Shown here piece after piece: positions 1 through 5,708 of a stretch of DNA of 5,708 nucleotides. Source of the DNA: Rubrivirga sp. (GTDB lineage: Bacteria; Bacteroidota; Rhodothermia; Rhodothermales; Rubricoccaceae). Positions within the stretch are counted from its first letter, which is position 1; every line of letters begins with the position of its first letter. The notes beneath the pieces are model-generated. The model was given only the letters and a program-made list of their open reading frames with translations. It was not told where the DNA came from and made no database searches. The translations under genes were made by a program, and so were the position numbers. The stretch lies in the NCBI GenBank assembly GCA_012269805.1, contig JAAXJP010000710.1, forward strand, positions 1 through 5,708, given 5' to 3'.

Positions 1-1393
1 CCTCGGTCTCCTCGTCGCCGTCCTCGCCGCCTCCGCCTCGGCGCAGCCGGCCGCGCTCCGCGCCACGCTCGCCCGCCGCCCGCCCATCGCCGACGGGTGG
101 CTCGACCCGGCCACCGAGGCGGTCGGCCTCCGGGGCGACCGCGCGCCGCTCTCGTGGGGCGCCACGCTCCCGGCCGCCGACCCCGACGGCGACGGGCTCT
201 ACGCCCTCGCCGTCCCGTTCGCTCTCGATGGCGACAGCCTCATCGTCGAGCTCAAGATCAAGGTCGACGGCGCCGACAACCCGAACGGCGGCTGGCAGGA
301 GGGCGAGAACCACCGCGTCGTCGTCCGGCGCGGCGGGACCGACCTGGCGCTCGCGTGGGGCGACCGCGTCGCGCCGCCGCCGGGCGTGGTCACGGGTCGC
401 GTAGAGACGATCGAGGGCGTCGAGGGCGCCGGCCTGGGGCCACGCGCGATCCACGTCTGGCTCCCGCCCGGCTACGACGCCGAGCCCGAGCGCCGCTACC
501 CCGTGCTCTACCTCCACGACGGAGACGGCGTGTTCGGGACGCAGCCCGGCGCCGAGTGGGGGATGGACGAGGCGGCCACGGCCCTCCTCGAGGCCGGCGA
601 GATCGAGCCCGTGATCCTCGTCGGCGTCGCCAACACGGACCGCCGGACGGACGAGTACACGCCGACGCGCCGGCAGTGGCGCCGCGTGATGCGCCGGACC
701 GGGCCGCCCACCGGCGTCGGCCCGCTGGCGACGTCGACCGGCGCGTTCGCCTCCGAGGCTGGCGAGGTCGTCGTCCTCCGCGAGACCGAGGGCGGCCTCG
801 TCGCCGAGATCCCCGGCGGCGTCTCGCCAGTGACAGCCCGGCCCGACGGGACGTACCACATCGAGCCTGACATCACGGTCGAGGTGGAGCGCGACGCCGA
901 CGGCCTCGCGACGGCGATGACCGCCACCCGCCCCCCGGCCGGCGGCCTCGGCAACGCCTACGGCCGCCTCCTCACCGACACGGTCAAGCCGCTCGTCGAC
1001 GGCCGCTACCGGACGCTCCCCGACGCCGCCCACACCGGCCTCGGCGGGTCGTCGCTCGGCGGCCTCATCACGATGCACCTCGGGATCACCCGGCCCGACG
1101 TGTTCGGCCGGCTCCTCGTCGCCTCGCCGTCGGTCTGGTGGGACGACGGGGCGATCCTCGACGCCGTCGCTGCCGCCACGCCGCCGCCCGGCCAGCGCGT
1201 CTGGGTCGACATCGGGACCGACGAGGGCGACTCGATGGTCCCTGACGCCCGCCGCCTCGCGGCGCTCCTCGTCGAGACCGGCTGGGATGCGGCGCTCGTC
1301 CGCTACGTCGAGGCCGAGGGGGCCGGGCACAGCACGCGCGCCTGGGCAGAGCGCGCGCCTGACATGCTCCGGTTCCTCTTCCCCGCCGAGTAG
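1..1393 (+). CDS. Secreted esterase with starch-binding-like N-terminus and inserted beta domain, 5' partial
   Basis: This gene is cut by the left edge; codons run from base 2 and 463 residues are visible. Residues 1-15 look like the hydrophobic core and Ala-Ser-Ala end of a signal peptide, so the product is probably periplasmic or secreted and only a short start is missing. Residues about 17-125 resemble a CBM20/E-set starch-binding-like domain (GLRGD..PLSW, then DPDGDGLY, then a W..GEN.R-like strand). The rest is an Esterase D/enterochelin-esterase type alpha/beta hydrolase: LPPGYD and PVLYLHDG near residues 157-174, G-S-S-L-G-G at 1046-1063 with nucleophile Ser at 1052-1054, GTDEG at 1214-1228 as a candidate acid region, and GAGHS with the catalytic His at 1328-1330. 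About 86 residues (680-937) interrupt the catalytic domain. An internal GTG at 386 is not the start, because the frame is open upstream and carries the signal peptide and first domain. The substrate is unknown; a carbohydrate-linked ester is only suggested by the N-terminal domain. Confidence 0.88.
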   Translation, partial: LGLLVAVLAASASAQPAALRATLARRPPIADGWLDPATEAVGLRGDRAPLSWGATLPAADPDGDGLYALAVPFALDGDSLIVELKIKVDGADNPNGGWQEGENHRVVVRRGGTDLALAWGDRVAPPPGVVTGRVETIEGVEGAGLGPRAIHVWLPPGYDAEPERRYPVLYLHDGDGVFGTQPGAEWGMDEAATALLEAGEIEPVILVGVANTDRRTDEYTPTRRQWRRVMRRTGPPTGVGPLATSTGAFASEAGEVVVLRETEGGLVAEIPGGVSPVTARPDGTYHIEPDITVEVERDADGLATAMTATRPPAGGLGNAYGRLLTDTVKPLVDGRYRTLPDAAHTGLGGSSLGGLITMHLGITRPDVFGRLLVASPSVWWDDGAILDAVAAATPPPGQRVWVDIGTDEGDSMVPDARRLAALLVETGWDAALVRYVEAEGAGHSTRAWAERAPDMLRFLFPAE

Positions 1394-1400
1394 ACCCGCC

Positions 1401-1670
1401 ATCCGCACGCAGTACCACGTCCGCCAGCCGGACGAGCCCTACGGGTTCGGCGTCGAGGACGACGTGCCGACCGTCCGCGCCGTGGCCGATCACGCCCGGC
1501 TGCTCGCCGAGGCCGACCTCCGCTTCCCCATCCTCCTCTGCGCCGACGGCCGCGTGATGGACGGGAGGCACCGCGTCGCGACGCCCCCTGACCCGGACGA
1601 CCTCGCCGATCTGTTCTCGTACTCCGAGTGGGCCACCGCCGACCTCGTGTGCGCCGGTCGCGCCAGCGCG
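1401..1670 (+). pseudogene. Remnant of a small ParB/sulfiredoxin-fold-like protein
   Basis: About 90 codons in this frame show almost exclusively G or C at the third position up to about 1670, after which the pattern collapses, so this was coding sequence. The translation begins IRTQYH, and DGRVMDGRHRVA at 1545-1580 resembles the ParB/Srx-fold nucleotide-binding motif (DG..HR). From memory, small ParB-like proteins of roughly 130-150 residues begin MRTQYH and contain a RAIAEH..LI..ADL.YPI core, which matches RAVADHARLLAEADLRFPI here. Relative to that pattern, the segment between RTQYH and DEPYGF is shortened and the usual stretch after HRVA is missing. The expected start is ATC, no suitable ATG, GTG or TTG precedes the conserved part apart from a codon at 1287 inside the esterase shadow, and no stop follows where the coding signal ends. 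A TAG at 1676-1678 lies in another frame. It starts 8 bases after the esterase stop, so it may still be co-transcribed. Family membership is from memory; decay is inferred. Confidence 0.62.
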
Positions 1671-1683
1671 GGAGCTAGAGACG

Positions 1684-1719
1684 AAAAACGGGGCGCCCCG
1701 GCCGGACCGGAGCGCCCCG
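1684..1719 (-). terminator. Intrinsic (Rho-independent) terminator of the M1 peptidase gene
   Basis: An 8-bp GC stem (CGGGGCGC at 1689-1696 pairing with GCGCCCCG at 1712-1719) is continued, after one C-A mismatch, by 4 bp (CCGG at 1698-1701 with CCGG at 1707-1710), leaving a 5-base loop. Five A residues at 1684-1688 read as TTTTT directly after the stem on the minus strand. The hairpin starts 19 bases past the peptidase stop codon. On the plus strand no T run follows, so it should act in one direction only. Confidence 0.85.
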
Positions 1720-1738
1720 CGGACGGGCCGAGGCGGGC

Positions 1739-4087
1739 CTACTGCCCGACGTCGAACACGTCGTTGTCGCGGTCGACGTCGGGCAGGAGCCCGTCCGGGT
1801 CGAGCGTCGCCCGCTCGACCGCCCGGCCGTCGGCGTCGACCGTCACCGTGAGCGTCTCGGTCCGGCCGAAGGCCTCGACCGGGACCGCCACGCGCTCCGT
1901 CGAGCCGTCGGTGAACGCGACCTCGACCTCCGTCGGAAACACGAGGCCGGCGTTCTGCCCGACCGTCACGCGGACGACCCCGTCGGCCTCGGCGACCGAC
2001 TCGAGGACCGCGTCGTACATGTGGCGCGTGTCGAACCAGCCGCGCCAGAACCAGTCGAGGTCCTCGCCCGCGACGTCCTCCACCGTGCGGAAAAAGTCGG
2101 CCGGCTGGGGGTGCTTGAAGGCCCAGCGGCGGATGTACTCCTTGAAGGCCGCGTCGAACCGCTCCGGGCCGAGGATCGCCGTGCGGAGGTAGTAGAGCCC
2201 AGCGCCCGGCTTCGTGTAGAGGTTCCACCCGATCTCGTTGCCCTCGAGCTGGTCGGGGTAGGTCAGGATCTCGTCGTCGACCGTGATCTCGTTGCTCCGG
2301 AAGGCCGCGGCGATGTTCTCCGGGTAGACGCGCGAGGCCCGCGTCGTGGCGCCCGTGCCGTAGCCGGGCAGCGACGGGTCGTCGCCCTCGTCGTAGAAGG
2401 CGATGTTCGAGGGCCCGTTCATGAACGTGTCGAACCCTTCGTCCATCCACGGGTGGCGCCGCTCGTCGGAGCCGACGATCATCGGGAACCAGTTGTGGGC
2501 GAGCTCGTGGTCGATCACCCCGAACAGCCCGTAGTGGCGGGCCGTCACGCGGGAAAAGTGGATCATCGGGTACTCCATCCCGCCGATGTGGCTGGCCACG
2601 TTGATCGCGACGGGGTACGGGTAGGGGTACCAGACCGAGTTGTTGAGGATGCTCGCGCGGCCGTAGCGCGTAGCCTCCTCCCAACCCGGATTCTCGGGGT
2701 CGTCGGAGACGCCCTCCTCGGGGTAGGCGCTGAGGATGAGCACGTCGTTCGTGCTCCCGTCGTCGAGGGTGACGGCCGCGTTGGCGCCGTCGATCATGAA
2801 CGCCGCCGACGAGCCCCAGGCCACGTCGCGGACGGACTCGGCGCGGAAGCGCCACGTCTTGGTGCCGGCCGCCGCGGCCGCCGCGGCGCGGTCGGCCGCG
2901 GTCACGATCATCACGGCCTCCTCGCTCTGGCGGGCCTCCGCGAGGCGCTCGCGCTGCGCGCGGGAGTACACCTCGTCCTCGTTGAGCAGCGTGCCCGTCG
3001 CGACGACGGTGTGACTGGCCGGGACGGTCAGCGTCATCTCGACGTCGCCGTAGTCGAGGTAGAACTCGCCGGAACCGAGGTACGGTTGGTGGTTCCACCC
3101 GTTGACGTCGTCGAAGACGGCCACGCGGGGGAACCACTGGGCCATCGAGTAGACCCAGCCGCGCTCGGTCTCGAGGCGGCCCATCCGCGGGGTGCCCGGC
3201 GAGCCCGGGATCACGAACGAGTAGGGGATCTCGACCTCGACGCGCCCGCCGCCAGCCTCAACCGGCTCGGGCAGGTCGACCCGCATGCGGGTGTCGGTCA
3301 CGAGCGGTGCGACGGGCGTCCCGTCGACGGTGATCGTGCCGAGGCGGTAGCCGTGCTCCTCCGACAGCGACGACGACGCGCGGCCGGTGATCGGGCCGCC
3401 GCGGCTGTCGGCCTCGAACAGGTTCTGCTCGAGGTGGAACCAGAGGTAGTCGAGGTCCTCGGGGCTGTTGTTCGTGTAGGTCAGGCGGGCCGTGCCGGTC
3501 AGGGTGTGGGTCTGCTCGTCGAGCGTGGCCTCGAGGTCGTAGTCGGCCTGCTGCTGCCAGTAGTCGGGGCCCGGCCGGCCGCTGGCGGCGCGGTAGCGGT
3601 TGGGCGTCGGGAGCTCGAACGGCTCGAAGAGGTCGACCGGCTCGGGCGCGTTGGCGGCGCGGAGCGCGTCCTGTTGGGCCTCGTAGTCGGCGAGGGCGCC
3701 GGCCTCGGCCCGCGTGCCGCGGATGCCGAACCGGTTGCTCCCGAGGCCGAACGTGCCCTCGAAGGCGTCGCCGTCGAGCGTCCCCTCGAAGACGAACGGC
3801 GCGCCGAGCGTGACGAGCTGGCCCTCCACCGTGAAGTCGGCCCCGCTCGCGGTCGTGGTCACGCCACCGACTTCGGAGTCGATCTGGTTGTTGAGGAGGA
3901 CGAACCGGCCGGTCTCGCCATCGGCAGGGACGGTCAGGAAGCCGGAGTCGAAGGGGTCGCCGCCCGTCGGCGGGATCAGGTCGATGGTCCACGTGCCGAC
4001 CGGGCTCTGGGCGAGCGCCAGCGGGGCGAGCAGGAACAGGAGGAGCGGAAGGAGCCGAGAGGTCGACAAAGTCAGCGAACGGGGCAT
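1739..4087 (-). CDS. Secreted M1-family zinc metallopeptidase (aminopeptidase)
   Basis: A 782-residue protein. Residues 1-26 form a signal peptide (Leu-rich core, cleavage likely at ALA|Q), so the enzyme works in the periplasm, at the surface or outside the cell. Residues about 28-126 are an additional beta-rich, glycine-rich domain, followed by a linker. The M1 N-terminal beta domain begins near 176 (YWQQQADYDLEA). Catalytic features are GGMEYP at 502-507, in the position of the M1 G-x-M-E-N exopeptidase motif but with Tyr for Asn; HELAH at 527-531; and the third zinc ligand Glu550, giving HExxH-x18-E. Tyr624 (YTKPG) is a candidate transition-state Tyr. A helical segment and a C-terminal beta domain ending DVDRDNDVF complete it. 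Family knowledge predicts removal of N-terminal amino acids from peptides. The ATG at 4085-4087 gives a complete signal peptide; no convincing Shine-Dalgarno sequence precedes it. An Ala run at residues 401-407 is low complexity. It lies downstream of, and parallel to, the amidohydrolase gene and ends at a strong terminator. Confidence 0.95.
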   Translation of the reverse strand: MPRSLTLSTSRLLPLLLFLLAPLALAQSPVGTWTIDLIPPTGGDPFDSGFLTVPADGETGRFVLLNNQIDSEVGGVTTTASGADFTVEGQLVTLGAPFVFEGTLDGDAFEGTFGLGSNRFGIRGTRAEAGALADYEAQQDALRAANAPEPVDLFEPFELPTPNRYRAASGRPGPDYWQQQADYDLEATLDEQTHTLTGTARLTYTNNSPEDLDYLWFHLEQNLFEADSRGGPITGRASSSLSEEHGYRLGTITVDGTPVAPLVTDTRMRVDLPEPVEAGGGRVEVEIPYSFVIPGSPGTPRMGRLETERGWVYSMAQWFPRVAVFDDVNGWNHQPYLGSGEFYLDYGDVEMTLTVPASHTVVATGTLLNEDEVYSRAQRERLAEARQSEEAVMIVTAADRAAAAAAAGTKTWRFRAESVRDVAWGSSAAFMIDGANAAVTLDDGSTNDVLILSAYPEEGVSDDPENPGWEEATRYGRASILNNSVWYPYPYPVAINVASHIGGMEYPMIHFSRVTARHYGLFGVIDHELAHNWFPMIVGSDERRHPWMDEGFDTFMNGPSNIAFYDEGDDPSLPGYGTGATTRASRVYPENIAAAFRSNEITVDDEILTYPDQLEGNEIGWNLYTKPGAGLYYLRTAILGPERFDAAFKEYIRRWAFKHPQPADFFRTVEDVAGEDLDWFWRGWFDTRHMYDAVLESVAEADGVVRVTVGQNAGLVFPTEVEVAFTDGSTERVAVPVEAFGRTETLTVTVDADGRAVERATLDPDGLLPDVDRDNDVFDVGQ
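2869..2886. repeat. Two perfect 9-bp tandem copies in a poly-alanine stretch
   Basis: CCGCCGCGG occurs twice in direct succession at 2869-2877 and 2878-2886. It lies in the part of the peptidase gene that encodes seven consecutive alanines (residues 401-407), just after TAADR and before GTKTWRF. The 9-bp unit keeps the frame, so gain or loss of a copy would change only the length of the Ala run. It probably arose by replication slippage. Confidence 0.7.
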
Positions 4088-4193
4088 CGGGCGGGGGTGA
4101 GGAGAGACGAGGCGGCTACGCCGGCGGCCCGTCGCGGTTACGGACGGTCGGCAGCAGGGAGATAGACGTCTCGCCCGCCTCCACTCGTGCCCC

Positions 4194-4215
4194 GAGCCGG
4201 ACGCCGCCCCGGCTC
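4194..4215 (-). other. GC hairpin overlapping the amidohydrolase stop codon
   Basis: GAGCCGG at 4194-4200 and CCGGCTC at 4209-4215 form a perfect 7-bp inverted repeat around an 8-base loop. It includes part of the amidohydrolase stop codon (4214-4216). No T run follows on the minus strand, so it is not a canonical intrinsic terminator. It could weakly attenuate transcription into the peptidase gene, protect the mRNA 3' end, or be chance in such GC-rich DNA. Confidence 0.35.
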
Positions 4216-5677
4216 ACTCCGCGGCGAGGTCGGCGACGGCGTGGAGCGCGCCGCCCCGCACCACGTGCGTGATGCTCCGGAACGCGCTCGCCGAGGCACC
4301 GGGGTCGGCGGCGAGGACGACGAGGTCGGCCAGCTTGCCCGGCTCGACGGTCCCGAAGTCGCCGAGCCGGCCCATCATCGCGGCGCCGTTGCGGGTCGCG
4401 GCCACGAGCACGTCGGCGGGCGCGAGGCCCGCGGCCTCCATCGCCTCCAGCTCGGCATAGACCGACGGTCCGTGGAGCGTGAGCGGGTTGCCGGCGTCGG
4501 TCGCGAGCACGACGGGGATGCCGGCGGCGTGGACGCGCGCGAGGTTGGCGGCCATCCGTGCCTCCTCGTGCCCGGCCGCCACGAGCGAGGCGAACGCGCG
4601 CCTGGCGTCGCGCCGGGCGTCGGGGAGCGTCTCGCGGAGTGCCGGCGCGCCGGCGATCACGCGCCGCGTCTCGGCGTCGACGCAGCCGTTGGGGTCATCG
4701 ATCTCGACGGCCACGCCGAGCGCGGCGCTCGCGACGGCCCGGCGCCAGTTCCGCCCGACCCGGAGGGTCGGCGCGTAGACGGTGCCCGCGGCGCCGGCGA
4801 GGCGGACGAACTCGTCGTCGACCGGCGCGTCCTCGACGCTGTGGACCAGCATCGCGGCGCCGGCCCGGAGGGCGGCCTTCGCGTTCTCGAGCTCCGTCGC
4901 GTGGACGATGAGCGGGAGCCCTTCTTCGCGGGCCGCCTCCCCGATCCGCAGGAGCCGGGCGTCGAGCGCGTCGCGCTGGCTGGGCGGCGGGTCGAGGTAC
5001 CACACCTTCACCGCCCGCGCCCCCATCGCGGCCAGTTGGCGGACGCTCGCGACGGCCTCGGCATCCGTCGACATCGGCAGGAACGTGCCCTCGCCGCCTG
5101 CCGAGAGGATCGGAAAGATGGGCTCGTAGTGCGTGATGAGCGGGCCGGCCGCCCTCACGTGCGGGCGCGTCGTGCTCCCGGCGGTGCCCGCCTCGACGCC
5201 GAGCGTCCACGGAAGGCCGCCGGGGTCGAAGACCGCCGTGACGCCCGCGCAGAGGTAGGCCCGGTGCCAGCGGTCGGGGTCGGCCTCCAGCGACGCCTGG
5301 AGCGCGTCGTAGTCGTAGACGCCGTCGGTCCCGATCTGGCTGTCGGGGCGCCCGTCGAGCCACCCCGTCTGCGCGTAGTGGACGTGGGCGGCGACGAGGC
5401 CGGGCGTCACGAACCGGCCGCCGAGGGCGACGGCCTCGGCCGCCTCGGGGACGCTGCAGGCAGGGCCGACGCAGGCGATCCGTCCGTCCTCGACCACGAT
5501 GGTGGCGGCGGCCAGCGGGGCGCCGCCGGTGCCGTCGTAGACCGTCGCGCCGGTGAGGGCGAGCGTCTGCGCCGCGGCCGGGCCGACGAGGAGGGACACG
5601 GCGAGAACGGCGGAGCGGAGCACGGCGAGCGGGGGAAGGACCCGGGCCAACGTACGTCCGGCCCCTCGACCCACCAC
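4214..5677 (-). CDS. Secreted imidazolonepropionase-like metal-dependent amidohydrolase
   Basis: Up to 487 residues. A hydrophobic segment ending PAAA|Q (about residues 19-36) is a signal peptide, so the enzyme is exported. The beta-sandwich part (ALTGATVYDGTGG, IVVEDGRIACVG) leads into the TIM barrel with the expected binuclear metal ligands: His98 and His100 (AAHVHY), Lys224 (AVKVWY, the carboxylated-lysine position), His259 (IVHATE), His279 (LVHSVED) and Asp394 (LATDAGNP). The C-terminal GxxEPGKLADLVVL segment is characteristic. The superfamily hydrolyses amide or cyclic amide bonds, and some exported members are Xaa-Pro or Xaa-Arg/Lys dipeptidases; the substrate here cannot be read. The start is uncertain: GTG at 5675-5677 is the longest option in the window, but GTG at 5621-5623 gives a more typical short signal peptide and TTG at 5648-5650 is also possible. 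None has a good ribosome-binding site. Cys69 and Cys74 could form a disulfide after export. The peptidase gene follows 126 bases downstream on the same strand. Confidence 0.93.
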   Translation of the reverse strand: MVGRGAGRTLARVLPPLAVLRSAVLAVSLLVGPAAAQTLALTGATVYDGTGGAPLAAATIVVEDGRIACVGPACSVPEAAEAVALGGRFVTPGLVAAHVHYAQTGWLDGRPDSQIGTDGVYDYDALQASLEADPDRWHRAYLCAGVTAVFDPGGLPWTLGVEAGTAGSTTRPHVRAAGPLITHYEPIFPILSAGGEGTFLPMSTDAEAVASVRQLAAMGARAVKVWYLDPPPSQRDALDARLLRIGEAAREEGLPLIVHATELENAKAALRAGAAMLVHSVEDAPVDDEFVRLAGAAGTVYAPTLRVGRNWRRAVASAALGVAVEIDDPNGCVDAETRRVIAGAPALRETLPDARRDARRAFASLVAAGHEEARMAANLARVHAAGIPVVLATDAGNPLTLHGPSVYAELEAMEAAGLAPADVLVAATRNGAAMMGRLGDFGTVEPGKLADLVVLAADPGASASAFRSITHVVRGGALHAVADLAAE

Positions 5678-5708
5678 GCTCCGCGGACGGCGGGCGACGG
5701 CCCGGGGG

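Noticed and set aside
97..870. A plus-strand Arg/Pro-rich open frame inside the esterase gene
   Set aside because: It is an out-of-frame shadow of the esterase; the real frame has a signal peptide, domain motifs and GC at third positions.
386..1393. Esterase starting at the GTG at 386
   Set aside because: The frame stays open to base 2 and encodes a signal peptide and an additional domain, so the true start lies left of the window.
1287..2192. A single 301-residue protein covering the ParB-like segment
   Set aside because: Only 1401-1670 shows coding periodicity. The beginning is an esterase shadow, and the end runs antisense through the terminator and peptidase gene.
1086..3137. A 683-codon minus-strand open frame crossing the terminator, the pseudogene and both neighbours
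   Set aside because: It runs in the wrong frame through the peptidase and antisense to the esterase. The product is Arg-rich with no domain, and the third-position GC pattern belongs to other frames.
2021..4165. A 714-codon plus-strand open frame opposite the peptidase
   Set aside because: It is antisense to the M1 gene and has low-complexity Arg/Val/Gly/Ala content with no motif. The catalytic motifs of the opposite frame are unambiguous, and the open frame results from high GC.
4088..4213. Promoter or operator upstream of the peptidase, including the AGACGTCT palindrome at 4164-4171
   Set aside because: I found no convincing -35/-10 or Bacteroidota -33/-7 pair on the minus strand, and an 8-bp palindrome alone is too short to support an operator.
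1..5708. CRISPR array, tRNA/rRNA, insertion sequence or defence system
   Set aside because: No spaced direct repeats, structured RNA signature, transposase motif or terminal inverted repeats were seen, and base composition is even across the window.

Overview
The window reads as a chromosomal segment from a very GC-rich, Gram-negative bacterium. Third codon positions are almost all G or C. All three main proteins begin with Sec-type signal peptides ending in Ala-x-Ala|Gln. The domain style (secreted M1 metallopeptidase with an added N-terminal beta domain, secreted imidazolonepropionase-like amidohydrolase, starch-binding-like/esterase fusion) resembles Rhodothermota/Bacteroidota marine heterotrophs such as Rubricoccaceae. 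That placement is an inference from style and not a database match.

Layout. From the left edge to 1393 on the plus strand runs a 5'-truncated gene for a secreted esterase (Esterase D/enterochelin-esterase type alpha/beta hydrolase). It has a starch-binding-like N-terminal domain and an unusual beta-rich insertion inside the catalytic domain. Eight bases further on, at 1401-1670, lies a plus-strand stretch with strong coding periodicity but no usable start and no stop. It encodes a shortened ParB/sulfiredoxin-fold-like protein and is best read as a pseudogene. At 1684-1719 is a clear intrinsic terminator for the minus strand. It serves the gene at 1739-4087, a secreted M1-family zinc aminopeptidase with HExxH-x18-E. 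A 126-base spacer separates that gene from a second minus-strand gene at 4214-5677, a secreted amidohydrolase with a full set of binuclear metal ligands.

Function. The peptidase and amidohydrolase point the same way, are both exported, and could be co-transcribed and act on extracytoplasmic peptides or amides, but only proximity supports this. The esterase converges on them and belongs to a different transcription unit. I see no mobile element, CRISPR array, RNA gene or defence system. The most unusual items are the decayed ParB-like remnant and the domain inserted into the esterase.
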